Source: Campylobacter sp. 19-13652 (GTDB lineage: Bacteria > Campylobacterota > Campylobacteria > Campylobacterales > Campylobacteraceae). From it: 64,000 nucleotides of DNA. The position numbers and the translations under genes were made by a program. Below, piece after piece: positions 9,554-18,516 of this stretch; position 1 is the stretch's first letter, and each line of letters starts with the position of its first letter. The notes below the pieces were generated by a model. It saw only the letters and a list, made by a program, of their open reading frames with translations. It was not told the DNA's origin and ran no database searches. The stretch lies in assembly GCF_019702925.1 (NCBI RefSeq), contig NZ_AP024713.1, forward strand, positions 1,426,001-1,490,000, in the 5' to 3' direction.

Positions 9554-12199
9554 ATGAAAACACTCACAGTAATTGATACGTTTGGATTTTTCTTTAGACT
9601 TTATTATGCTATGCCAAATTTAAGAACTCGCTCAGGGCTTCCTAGCGGCATGGTAAGCGGCTTTGCTAGCTTTATTTTAAGCCTAGCAGATGAGTTTAAG
9701 AGCGATTATTTAATCTTTGCGCTTGATAGCAAAGGACAGACCAAACGCCACGAAATGCTAGGCGAATATAAAGCAAACCGCTCCGCTCCACCCCCGGAGC
9801 TAAAAGCCCAGCTAGGTGTGTGTATAGATATGATAGAAAAAATGGGGCTAGTGGGGATAAGCCGCGAGGGATTTGAAGCTGATGATATAATAGCCAGCGT
9901 CGTAAAACAGTGTGAGAATGAGGATATTTTTGTGCGTATCGTTACGCATGATAAGGATCTTTACCAACTGATTAAAGATGGTAAAAGCGCCATTTATAGT
10001 CCGCAGAGCAAAACTCTCTATGACGAGGCAGCTTGCGCCGAAAAATACGGTGTCGCACCACATCAAATTCGTGATTTTCTAGCTCTTACAGGGGATAGTT
10101 CCGATAACGTACCTGGCGTTAAAGGTATCGGAGCAAAGGGGGCAAAAAAGCTGCTTGATGAGTTTGGAGATTTGGAGAGTATTTATCAAAATATAGCCTT
10201 TATCTCAAACGCCAGAACACAGGCTATGCTAGCTGAAGGCAAAGAGAGCGCAATGCTATCTAAGCGGCTTGTTACGCTTTTTGATGATGCAGACGTTGGG
10301 GATATTAAAAAGGCTACTTTCCCATCAACAAACCCCTTGATTAAAATTCCTCAAATCCTGCAAGAATATGAGCTAAATAAAATCCTAAAACAGCTTCGTG
10401 CTAGTAGCGATGACATGGCAAGTTCTGCAAACCTCGGCTTTGAAGCCATCACGCTAGATACGAAAGAAAAGCTTGAAAACGCACTTAGCGGCATAACAAA
10501 CGAGACGATAGTTGCCTTTGACACGGAGACAACAGACATCGATAGCAGGAGTGCGAGCATTGTTGGATTTAGCTTTAGTTTTAATAGCGAGCGAGCCTAT
10601 TACGTGCCTATCGCGCATAGCTATTTGGGAGTGGGTGCGCAGGTTGATAAGCAGCTTGCAAGCTGGGCTGTAGAGCAAATTTATAAAGCGCATGTCGTGG
10701 GGCATAACCTAAAATACGACTTTGAAATCGTGCAAAATAACCTAGGCTTAATCCCACCTAAAAACTACACAGACACCATGCTTTTAGCCTGGCTAGAACG
10801 TCCAGGAGAGAGCGTAGGGATGGATGCTTTAGCACTTCGGCTTTTTAGCTACGAGACAGTGAAATTTGAAAGTATCGTCTCAAAAAAACAGACTTTTGCA
10901 GATGTGGAGATAGCGCAAGCTAGCAAATACGCAGCAGAGGATGCTTGGATTACGCTTAGATTTTATGAGTATTTTATGAAAAACCTACCCGCTGAGCTGC
11001 TTGATGAGGCGCACAGTGTGGAGATGCCCTTTGTTTGCGTACTACTTTACATGCAGCGCCTTGGAATTGGGCTTGATCGCATAGTTATGCGTGGGCTAAT
11101 AGAGCAAAATGCGCAAATATTAAAAGAGCTAAGCGCAAAAATTTATGAGCTGGCTGGAGAGCAGTTTAATATAAACTCCACAAAGCAGCTTGGCGAGGTG
11201 CTTTTTGAGCGGCTTGGACTAAGCGCGAAAAAAAAGACAAAAACAGGCTACAGCACGGACGAGAGCGTGCTGGCTTCGCTGGTAAATGAGCATCCTATCA
11301 TCAGCGAGCTTTTAAGCTACCGCGAGGTATACAAGCTGCAAAGCACCTACTGCGAGCCGCTTTTAGCTCTTGCTTTAAAAGATAGCGAGCATAGAATTTA
11401 TACAAGCTTTGTCCAAACTGGCACCGCCACAGGCAGGCTAAGCAGCAAAAACCCAAACCTGCAAAATATCCCAGCTCGTGGCGAGAGAGCAAAGGCGGTA
11501 AGAGAGGCTTTTGTGCCTAGGCGTGGGTATAGCTTTGTTGGGCTTGATTACTCCCAGATTGAGCTTAGGCTGCTTGCGCATTTTAGCGGCGATCCTGCGC
11601 TTATAAGGGCGTTTAATGAAGGGCAGGATATACACTCTCACACGGCGATGACGATTTTTGGCGATAGCAATAGCGAGCATAGAGCCGTGGCAAAGAGCAT
11701 AAATTTTGGGCTTATTTACGGCATGGGCTCAACTAAGCTAGCCGATCAACTAGGCATCGAGAGAAAGGCAGCAAAGGAGTATATAGAGCGTTATTTTGCG
11801 GCATTTGCGAGCATTAAAAGCTATCTTGAGAGCATAAAAACCGAGGCTAGAGAGCTGGGCTATGTAACGACGCTACTAAATAGACGGCGATATTTTGACT
11901 TTGAGCGTGCTACGCCTATGCAGTTAGCGATGTATGAGCGAGAAGCGGTAAATACACGCTTTCAAGGCTCAGCGGCGGATATTATAAAGCTGGCGATGAT
12001 TAGAATTTATAACGAGCTTTTAGACGATAGCACACGTATGCTGTTGCAAATCCACGATGAGCTTATTTTTGAGGTGGCTGATGAGAGGGCACAGGAGTTT
12101 GCCAGTGCAGCGCAGGAGATTATGAGTGGCGTCGTGCGGCTAAATGTGCCACTTTTAACTTCGCTTAGCATAGCTAAAAACTGGGGCGAGCTAAAGTGA
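9554..12199 (+). CDS. polA: DNA polymerase I
   Basis: 881 residues with all three domains. The 5'-3' exonuclease occupies about residues 1-285 (helix-hairpin-helix GDSSDNVPGVKGIGAKGAKK). The 3'-5' exonuclease at about 315-480 keeps its acidic residues (FDTETT, HNLKYD, YAAEDAW), so proofreading looks functional. The polymerase domain has motif A (DYSQIELRLLAHFSGD), motif B (RAVAKSINFGLIYGMGS) and motif C (IHDELIFEV). The enzyme fills gaps in repair and removes Okazaki primers. It overlaps the heptosyltransferase gene by GTGA, so the two are coupled. Confidence 0.97.
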   Translation: MKTLTVIDTFGFFFRLYYAMPNLRTRSGLPSGMVSGFASFILSLADEFKSDYLIFALDSKGQTKRHEMLGEYKANRSAPPPELKAQLGVCIDMIEKMGLVGISREGFEADDIIASVVKQCENEDIFVRIVTHDKDLYQLIKDGKSAIYSPQSKTLYDEAACAEKYGVAPHQIRDFLALTGDSSDNVPGVKGIGAKGAKKLLDEFGDLESIYQNIAFISNARTQAMLAEGKESAMLSKRLVTLFDDADVGDIKKATFPSTNPLIKIPQILQEYELNKILKQLRASSDDMASSANLGFEAITLDTKEKLENALSGITNETIVAFDTETTDIDSRSASIVGFSFSFNSERAYYVPIAHSYLGVGAQVDKQLASWAVEQIYKAHVVGHNLKYDFEIVQNNLGLIPPKNYTDTMLLAWLERPGESVGMDALALRLFSYETVKFESIVSKKQTFADVEIAQASKYAAEDAWITLRFYEYFMKNLPAELLDEAHSVEMPFVCVLLYMQRLGIGLDRIVMRGLIEQNAQILKELSAKIYELAGEQFNINSTKQLGEVLFERLGLSAKKKTKTGYSTDESVLASLVNEHPIISELLSYREVYKLQSTYCEPLLALALKDSEHRIYTSFVQTGTATGRLSSKNPNLQNIPARGERAKAVREAFVPRRGYSFVGLDYSQIELRLLAHFSGDPALIRAFNEGQDIHSHTAMTIFGDSNSEHRAVAKSINFGLIYGMGSTKLADQLGIERKAAKEYIERYFAAFASIKSYLESIKTEARELGYVTTLLNRRRYFDFERATPMQLAMYEREAVNTRFQGSAADIIKLAMIRIYNELLDDSTRMLLQIHDELIFEVADERAQEFASAAQEIMSGVVRLNVPLLTSLSIAKNWGELK

Positions 12200-13722
12200 G
12201 AGTTTTTATCGAGCTGCCGACCTGGCTTGGGGATGCGGTGATGGCTAGCGGGGGCTTAAATCTGCTGCTAGCTAGCCTTGGGGGCGATATACCTTTTGCC
12301 AGATGGCAAGATAGTGCGGATAAAATGGGTGATGCGAGCGTTGCGTCTAGCCACTCTGCTACGCTAGAAGCGACTTTAAGCCCGGCTGGAAACTATCCAG
12401 CCCAAAGCGAAGTCGGCTTAAATTTAATCTACACAAACCAAAGCCAGCAGGCTGCTACGCCCAGCCGCTGCGATACTAGCACGCACCACGTACCACAGAG
12501 CGAGCGAGTCCAAAATGGGGCTAATTTAAATTTAACGCCCCAGCAAAATGCCAGCCAAGCCCCACGTCAATCAAAGCCCAGCCAGCTTAGCTTTGTGCTT
12601 TTTGGCTCAGCCGTAGCAAGCGAGCTATACGCCCCACTGCCAGGCTGCGAGCTAGCCCTAAGCGACACTAGCCGCCACGCACGCTTTAGGTTGGCTAGCC
12701 TGGTTCGCACTTACCGCAGCCTTGGTGAGTTTGACGCCGCTTTTAGCTTTCGTAGCTCGCTTGCCTCACGAGTGGCGTTGCGATTTTTGCGCACCAAGCA
12801 CCGCTTTAGCTTTAGGCGTGATAAAAGCAGCACCGCTCACCAAGCACAGAGGTATTTTGACTTTATTAAAGCTAGCCTTTTAAGCCTGCAAAAAAGGGGA
12901 TTTTTAAATTTAAACCAAGCCTTTTTTGGCGATGAGGCAGAGTTAAAAAATGCCAGCCAGCCAGCCATTAATCAAGGCGCAAAAAATAGCCACATATTTT
13001 TAGGCACGCCACAAATGAGCCAGCCAGAGCCAAAAAAGGCCACGTCTCAAACGAGCAAGCCCCAGCAAGCAAACAGCGGACAAGCTTTAAATTTAATTAA
13101 CCACGCCCAGCCAGAGAGCCAATTAAATTTAAAAGCGGCGCGGCAAGCCAGCCAACTAAATTTAACCCACCCCCAGCTTTTTTTGCCCTTTGCGCCGCAT
13201 AAATTTGCTCGCCCCACACTTGGCATAAACGCCGGTGCTAGCTACGGAAGTGCCAAGCGGTGGCTGCCCGAGCGGTTTGCTAGCGTTGCGGCAGAGCTAG
13301 CTGGGCAGTTTGAAATCGTGATTTTTGGTGGCAAGGCAGAGAGCGAAATCTGCGGCGAGATAGAGCGGCTGCTAGCCCAAAATGGCGTGGCGGCTAAAAA
13401 CTTAGCTGGCAAAACAAGCATCGCCAAGCTTTGTTCGCTTATTGCTGGACTTGGCCTATTTATCACCAACGACAGCGGTCCAATGCACATCGCAGCGGCT
13501 TATAAAGTGCCTACAATCGCCATTTTTGGCAGCACAAAAGATGACGAGACAAGCCCCTTTGACAACCCAAACGCCCGCATTGTAAAGCTTAATCCACCAT
13601 TAAAATGTATGCCCTGTATGAAGCGTGCCTGCCCCCTAAAAACACACGAATGTATGGATAAAGTCACCGCCCAAATGGTGCTAGACGAGGCGAGAAGGCT
13701 GCTTAAAATAAGCCAAATTTAA
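12196..13722 (+). CDS. waaF: Lipopolysaccharide heptosyltransferase (WaaF-like) with two large inserts
   Basis: A GT9-family enzyme that adds heptose to the LOS/LPS inner core at the cytoplasmic face. The core is clear: MRVFIELPTWLGDAVMA at the start, GINAGASYGSAKRWLPERFA near residue 343, and the TNDSGPMHIAAAYKVPTIAIFG active-site region split around residues 438-458. At 508 residues it is about 190 longer than usual (near 320). The excess lies in two Gln/Ser/Asn/Ala-rich stretches, about residues 31-130 and 232-328, rich in LNL units encoded by AAATTTAA-type DNA. Both are in frame and the gene is otherwise intact. The start is GTG, overlapping the polA stop. Confidence 0.85.
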   Translation: MRVFIELPTWLGDAVMASGGLNLLLASLGGDIPFARWQDSADKMGDASVASSHSATLEATLSPAGNYPAQSEVGLNLIYTNQSQQAATPSRCDTSTHHVPQSERVQNGANLNLTPQQNASQAPRQSKPSQLSFVLFGSAVASELYAPLPGCELALSDTSRHARFRLASLVRTYRSLGEFDAAFSFRSSLASRVALRFLRTKHRFSFRRDKSSTAHQAQRYFDFIKASLLSLQKRGFLNLNQAFFGDEAELKNASQPAINQGAKNSHIFLGTPQMSQPEPKKATSQTSKPQQANSGQALNLINHAQPESQLNLKAARQASQLNLTHPQLFLPFAPHKFARPTLGINAGASYGSAKRWLPERFASVAAELAGQFEIVIFGGKAESEICGEIERLLAQNGVAAKNLAGKTSIAKLCSLIAGLGLFITNDSGPMHIAAAYKVPTIAIFGSTKDDETSPFDNPNARIVKLNPPLKCMPCMKRACPLKTHECMDKVTAQMVLDEARRLLKISQI

Positions 13723-14602
13723 AAGAATTTGGCTTTAAAAACCCCTCCACCTTTAACCCCCTCACCATCCCATCCAAACTATCACACTCTCTTATACCAA
13801 GTATCTTGCTAGCTTGTAGGTATAGTGTGGCTGGGCTTTGGTTTAAATTTAATGCAGTAGCAGATGAGCTTTTACTTAGCTTTTTACCATCATCTTGTAA
13901 AAGCAGGTCATGATAGATAAAAAGGCTATCTTGAAAACTAAGCCCTAAGCAAGAACTAAGAAAGCTCTGCTGATAACTACACTCTCTTAAGTCAAGTCCT
14001 CGCACGAGTAGATTTACCCCAAGACTAGCATCATCAATAACGCTTGCTAGATTATAACTAGCTGAGCTATCTTTTTTAAGTAAGACAAAATCCCATGCCC
14101 ATTTTGGTAGTTTTAAACTAGGCTCTTTAACCAATAAAAATAGCTCATTTATATTTAGCCTTTCATTGTTTGCTTTTATCCTTAAGGCCTTATCGCCATT
14201 ACCGCTTTTTTGTAAGCTTTTACAAAGTCCAGTATACCTTCCATTCTCATCATATGCTCCAGGCTTAGTTTTAGAGCAAGCGCACGCATACACTAAGCCT
14301 TTTTTATCTAGCTCTTTTATAGCGTTTTTATATCTTTCTTGTCTAAAGCGTGAGCTAAAATGTCTTTCAAACTCATCTACGCTCCTAGATCCATAATCCC
14401 AGTTTATATCAAGCCATTTAAGAGTATCAAAGATATTTTGCACATATTCTCTGCGGTATCTTAAAAGGTCATAATCATCAATGCGAAGATGTAATACTCC
14501 ATTTAAAGCTTTAGTAATAGCAGCTGTGAGAATGAAATTTAAAGCATTACCAGCATGTAAGTAGCCGCTGGGTGTTGGGGCTAGGCGGGAGATGATTTGC
14601 AT
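13703..14602 (-). CDS. gluQ: Glutamyl-Q tRNA(Asp) synthetase-like protein
   Basis: 299 residues, a truncated GluRS-like class I synthetase without an anticodon-binding domain. Such enzymes attach glutamate to queuosine at position 34 of tRNA-Asp. The APTPSGYLHAGNA motif is the HIGH equivalent, KKLSKSS is the KMSKS equivalent, and YACACSKT with GLC supplies likely zinc ligands. It follows the SMR transporter gene with one base between stop and start. Its 3' end overlaps the 3' end of the converging heptosyltransferase gene by 20 bases. Confidence 0.82.
   Translation of the reverse strand: MQIISRLAPTPSGYLHAGNALNFILTAAITKALNGVLHLRIDDYDLLRYRREYVQNIFDTLKWLDINWDYGSRSVDEFERHFSSRFRQERYKNAIKELDKKGLVYACACSKTKPGAYDENGRYTGLCKSLQKSGNGDKALRIKANNERLNINELFLLVKEPSLKLPKWAWDFVLLKKDSSASYNLASVIDDASLGVNLLVRGLDLRECSYQQSFLSSCLGLSFQDSLFIYHDLLLQDDGKKLSKSSSATALNLNQSPATLYLQASKILGIRECDSLDGMVRGLKVEGFLKPNSFKFGLF
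13710..13735. terminator. Bidirectional terminator in the waaF/gluQ convergence
   Basis: A perfect 10-bp stem AAGCCAAATT / AATTTGGCTT with loop TAAAAG. It is flanked by A/T runs on both sides and lies inside the convergent overlap, so it can serve both genes. Confidence 0.55.
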
Positions 14603-14603
14603 T

Positions 14604-14939
14604 TTAATGGCTAGCAGTCTTTGAGAAAAGATTTATCACAACCACACCAGCAATAATTAAAGCTATGCCGATTAAGGCTGGCATATCTAGCTTTTGGGCT
14701 AGGAAAAAATATCCAATCAAAGATATCAAAACTATCCCAAGCCCACTCCATATAGCGTACGCTATACCGACTGGAATACTTTTAAAAACAATACTAAGCA
14801 GATAAAATAACACAAGATATATAAGCATGCTACAGATCGCATAAAGAGGCCTGCTAAAGCCCTCACTAAGCTTTAAAAGTGTAGTCGCCACGACCTCCAT
14901 GACCACCGAAATTCCAAGAAGCACCCAAGCATTTATCAT
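14604..14939 (-). CDS. Small multidrug resistance (SMR) family transporter
   Basis: 111 residues with four membrane helices. The essential membrane glutamate is present (VVMEVVATTLLK, equivalent to Glu14 of EmrE), as is IWSGLGIVLISLIGY with the conserved Trp. These proteins exchange protons for cationic drugs or guanidinium at the inner membrane. The start at 14939 follows an AGGAGAAAAG site; an in-frame start 17 codons earlier would lack a ribosome site and add a non-hydrophobic extension. The substrate cannot be told from sequence. It heads a two-gene operon with gluQ. Confidence 0.88.
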   Translation of the reverse strand: MINAWVLLGISVVMEVVATTLLKLSEGFSRPLYAICSMLIYLVLFYLLSIVFKSIPVGIAYAIWSGLGIVLISLIGYFFLAQKLDMPALIGIALIIAGVVVINLFSKTASH

Positions 14940-15399
14940 CTTTTCTCCTAATTTATGTGATATTTTAGCAAAACAGCGCTTAAAACCCATGCACGTATGG
15001 ATAACTTTAAATAGGATTTTAGCTTGTGTTTGAATTTATCTTTACATCAAGAAAAAAAAAGGGGGGGCTTGAGTTATTACTAAGTCGCTCCCCTTCCTAT
15101 TTATCCTTCGCTCACATTGCTTCATAATATGCTCACTCGCTTACAGCGCACAGGAGCGTATGCAAGCCACAAAGTAGCTTAGCACAGCAGTTGCTGTGCG
15201 TGCATAAAGTGAAAACAAGGCGTAGCCGCAGTTTTCTTCGCCACTTCGTGGCGCAAACCCATTGGGTCTAGGTAAAGCGTAGTGGAACTGGACGTCGGCG
15301 AACATATCGCTTGCGATGTGAGCCACACAAAAGCAGTGGACTTGCTAGGACTGCGTCCTGCTAGAGCTCCTGTGGGGTTTTGGGTGCAAAGCTTTTCTG
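14940..15399. other. Non-coding region with a series of perfect hairpins
   Basis: No credible gene. After an A9G7 tract at 15052-15067 come several near-perfect hairpins: GCACAGCA-GT-TGCTGTGC, CGCCAC-TTC-GTGGCG, ATCGC-TT-GCGAT, AGGAC-TGC-GTCCT and GTGCA-N9-TGCAC. It runs into the structured repeat copy at 15400-15735 and may be part of the same unit. Confidence 0.55.
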
Positions 15400-15735
15400 C
15401 ACAGGTATCGAGTGGAGAATACTTCGCACAAACTGGCTATATGCAAAATATCGTGAGATGGATTTAAATGTTGCGACGGATTTTCGCAAAGGAGTTACCG
15501 AGTGGGTAATTAATGAGCGAAAATCCTAGCTCATTTAAAGACGCTCACAAGACAAGCTGGTCTAACAAATTTAAATTCAAGATAAGTTAAACCAGCAAGA
15601 CAGGAACGCAAAAATGCAAGCATCACTTGTCTAGGCGAGGCGCAGGAAGTTACCTGATAGGTAATGACCACAGCAGCTGCGGACTGAAACGAAGCATAGC
15701 CAAGCAAGACGAGCTAAATTCTAAAGCAAAGAAAA
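15400..15735 (-). repeat. Structured 3'-end repeat, copy D (divergent)
   Basis: Read on the minus strand it begins three bases after the ABC-F stop codon with TTTTCTTTGCTTT and an AGCTCGTCTTG segment like the other copies. The core loop is conserved: GCATATAGCCAGTTTGTGCG at 15425-15444. The stems have changed but still pair. TTTTGCA pairs with TGCGAAG through two G-U pairs, TTGTGAG with CTCACGA through one G-U, and a 9-bp hairpin GGATTTTCG / CGAAAATCC (15478-15486 with 15518-15526) replaces the large stem of the other copies. It is about 100 bases longer than copies A-C and contains additional hairpins such as GCTGGT / ACCAGC. Confidence 0.6.
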
Positions 15736-15737
15736 GT

Positions 15738-17324
15738 TTACTCAAGCCCTAGGCTCGCCCTATACTCCTCATAGCTTCCCCTAAAATCGACAATCTCGCC
15801 GTTCCCTTTAAGGTGCAAAATGCGGTTTGCAAAGGCGTCAATTAGCTCTCTGTCGTGGCTAATGCAAATGACTGAGCCAGCAAAGCTGTAAAACGCCTCG
15901 CCCAGGGCGATGATGGCTTCAAGATCTAGGTGGTTGTTTGGCTCGTCCATCACAAGCAGATTTGGGCGGTGTAGCATTAGCTGGGCTAGACGGACTCGGT
16001 GCTTTTCGCCCCCACTTAGCGCCCCCACTGCCTTTTCCTGCTCCGCACCGCTAAAAAGCATCCTGCCAAGGCACTTGCGAATTTCATCTATGTCTTTGTT
16101 TTTAGCATCCTGCAGGTATTCATAAAGCTTAAGCTCGCCTGAGAGTTTATTCGTCGTATCCTGCGCAAAATATCCAAGCTCAATAGTCGCCCCCACGTGC
16201 ACGCTGCCGCTATCTGGGGCGACTTCGCCCATTATGATTTTAGCTAGCGTGCTTTTGCCAACGCCGTTGTGTCCGATGACGGCTAGCTTGTCGCCCTTTT
16301 CTAGCTTAAAGCTAAAGTCTTTAAAAATCACCTTTTCATTGTAGCTTTTGCTGATGTTTTTTAGCTCAATTAGCTCGTTTCCTATCTCACGATTTAGCCG
16401 AAACAGAATGCTCGGATCCCTCCTGCTTGAAGTGGCGATCTCGGCGATATTTAGCTTTTCAAGCTGCTTTGCACGGCTTGTAGCCTGGCGGGCTTTGCTT
16501 GCGTTTGCCGAAAAGCGCGCGATAAATTTCTCAAGCTCCTCTTTTTCTTTTAGCTTTTTATCTCGCTCCATTTCGGCTTGGCGGGCGATTAAATTTGCCG
16601 CCATATACCAGTCGTCATAATTGCCGCTAAACTCTCGGATTTTCTTAAAATCCACGTCCAGTATGTGCGTGCAAACTCGGTTTAAAAAGTGGCGGTCGTG
16701 GCTGATTACTACTAGCGTGCCTTCGTGGCGGTTTAGCTCGTTTTCTAGCCAGGCGATGGCGTCGATGTCTAGGTTGTTTGTCGGCTCGTCTAGGAAAAGC
16801 ACGTCTGGGCGCGGGAAAAGCACCTGAGCTAGCAGGACTTTAAATTTATCCGAAGTTTCAAGCTCGCTCATAGCTGCGTCAAAGTCCGTAATGCCAAGGC
16901 TTGAGAGGATTTTTTCAATTCTTAGCTCATACTCGTAGCTTGGGTCTTCTTCAGCCGTGATTAGCTCAAGCTCGCTTAGGCGCTCATTAATGGCGTCGGT
17001 AAATTCCTCACTCATATAGAGCTTTTCTTTTTCTTTAACGGCGTCGTATAGGCGTTTGTTGCCATAAAGCACGGCGTCTTTTATGCTAAAGCTTTCAAAG
17101 GCAAACTGATCCTGTCCTAGCACGCCGATTTTTAGCCCATTTTCTACCGCTATCTCGCCGCTGCTTGGCTCGATTTCGCCGCTTAGGATTTTTAAAAATG
17201 TCGATTTGCCAGCGCCATTTGCGCCGATTAATCCGTAGCGGTTGCCACGATTTAGCTTTAGGCTCACGTCTTCAAAAAGCAGGCTAGAAGCAAATCTTTG
17301 CGTTAAATTTCTTATCTCTACCAT
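15738..17324 (-). CDS. ybiT: ABC-F family ATPase (YbiT-like)
   Basis: 528 residues, two ABC ATPase domains without membrane segments. Walker A motifs are GANGAGKSTFLK and GHNGVGKSTLAK, the second signature is LSGGEKHRVRLAQ, and the Walker B motifs are LFLDEPTNNLDIDA and LVMDEPNNHLDLEA. The linker between the domains carries the ARFSANASKARQATSRAKQL sequence typical of YbiT. ABC-F proteins act on ribosomes, relieving stalls or conferring antibiotic protection. The first ABC signature is degenerate (SELETSDKFKVLLAQ), as is common. An AAAAGGAC site precedes the start. Confidence 0.9.
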   Translation of the reverse strand: MVEIRNLTQRFASSLLFEDVSLKLNRGNRYGLIGANGAGKSTFLKILSGEIEPSSGEIAVENGLKIGVLGQDQFAFESFSIKDAVLYGNKRLYDAVKEKEKLYMSEEFTDAINERLSELELITAEEDPSYEYELRIEKILSSLGITDFDAAMSELETSDKFKVLLAQVLFPRPDVLFLDEPTNNLDIDAIAWLENELNRHEGTLVVISHDRHFLNRVCTHILDVDFKKIREFSGNYDDWYMAANLIARQAEMERDKKLKEKEELEKFIARFSANASKARQATSRAKQLEKLNIAEIATSSRRDPSILFRLNREIGNELIELKNISKSYNEKVIFKDFSFKLEKGDKLAVIGHNGVGKSTLAKIIMGEVAPDSGSVHVGATIELGYFAQDTTNKLSGELKLYEYLQDAKNKDIDEIRKCLGRMLFSGAEQEKAVGALSGGEKHRVRLAQLMLHRPNLLVMDEPNNHLDLEAIIALGEAFYSFAGSVICISHDRELIDAFANRILHLKGNGEIVDFRGSYEEYRASLGLE

Positions 17325-17390
17325 ATCTGTCCTTTTAAATTTAAAGCAGAGATTTTACTAAAAGTTAGTTTAAAGAGTGATTTTGCGTGA

Positions 17391-17396
17391 TATAAT
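17391..17396 (+). promoter_or_regulatory. -10 box of the glycosyltransferase pseudogene
   Basis: TATAAT preceded by GCGTGA, 30 bases before the ATG at 17427. It lies in the divergent spacer between the ABC-F gene and the glycosyltransferase. Confidence 0.55.
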
Positions 17397-17426
17397 ACGC
17401 CATATTTTTTGCAAAAGGACGGCAAA

Positions 17427-18490
17427 TGAGAGAGAGTAATGCCGCCATTTTGTTTAAGCAAAATGGCTTTGGCGGGGCGATAAAGGTATCTCGCTTTATT
17501 TATGATAGCCTTAAAAAGCTGGCTTTGGGCTAAAGGCTGTCTGTCTAAGAAGCCACGCTGATGGCAGTGGATATTTTGACGGAGTGGATTATCAAAAAAC
17601 AAGTATCCCAAAGGTGGGCTTTGATCCGTTTTATTCTAAACGCATAAATTTTTTTAAATCCATAATAAAAGAACTTGATGTTGACCCAATCATCTGCACT
17701 TGCCACGAATATAACTTTTTTATAGCTTTTGCCGCTAAAAGTCTTGGCGTTAAGTGCATTATCTCAGAACACGGAAATCACCTGCTTGTAAGGGGGATTA
17801 AGAAAAAAATATTACGCTATTTTGCCTACAAAAGCGCCGCTTTTATCACGCTTTTGACTAAATTTGATATGGACTTTTTTAGGGGGGCATAAAAACATAG
17901 TGCAGATGTATAATCCAGTGGATTTAAAAATCCCTTTAAATTTGGCGCAAAAAGAAAATATCGTGCTATTTCCGAGCCGCCTTGATAAAAATAAGCGGCT
18001 TGATTTTCTGATTTGCGCCTTTAGCCTGCTAGATGATGAGCTAAAGCGCAGCTATAAAATCGTAGTCTGCGGCGACGGAGAGGAAAGGGCTAGCGGTGAA
18101 AGGCTAGCTAAAAGCCTAGGAATAAACCTGCAAGTGCTTGGCTTTGTTAAAGATATACAAAACTACTACGCAAAAGCTAAAGTGGTGGCGATGAGCTCAA
18201 GAAGCGAAGGCTTTGGCAACGTTTTGGTTGAGGCCATACCTTTTGACTGCGCTAGAATATCAACTAAGGCTATCGCTGGACCAGCAGAGCTAATTAAGGA
18301 CGGCTGGGACGGCTTTTTGAGCGAGATTGACGATGTGAATGAATTTAGCCAAAAGCTTGGCTTGCTTTTAAGAGATGATGGGCTAAGGGCGGAGTTTTGT
18401 AAAAATGCTAGGGCTAGGCTAGCTGAGTTTGACCCTAAGCACATAGCCCAAAAATGGGTAGATTTAGCTAATAGAGCTTTAAAAATTTAA
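17427..18490 (+). pseudogene. GT4-family glycosyltransferase with two frameshifts
   Basis: A GT-B fold glycosyltransferase, probably for LOS or capsule sugars. It starts MRESNAAILFKQNGFGGAIK and stops after 35 codons. Reading continues in another frame from GLKAVCLRSHADGSGYF, so a base has been lost near 17528. A second break is at a G6 run (17882-17887): five G would read DMDFFRGHKNIVQMYNP and join the downstream frame. The C-terminal half retains the nucleotide-sugar site with the E-x7-E motif (SEGFGNVLVEA). The promoter and ribosome site appear intact, so the damage is recent, phase-variable or a sequence error. Confidence 0.75.
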
Positions 18491-18492
18491 AC

Positions 18493-18513
18493 TGCCCCAA
18501 AATAACCGGGGCA
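18493..18513. terminator. Hairpin between glycosyltransferase and dcuA
   Basis: TGCCCC / GGGGCA stem with a 9-base loop, just after the glycosyltransferase stop and ahead of the converging dcuA 3' end. On the minus strand it is followed by a T-rich stretch. Confidence 0.4.
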
Positions 18514-18516
18514 AAA

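Noticed and set aside
15282-15467. 61-codon open frame in the hairpin-rich spacer
   Set aside because: No ribosome site and no sensible composition; it runs across the conserved loop and stems of repeat copy D.
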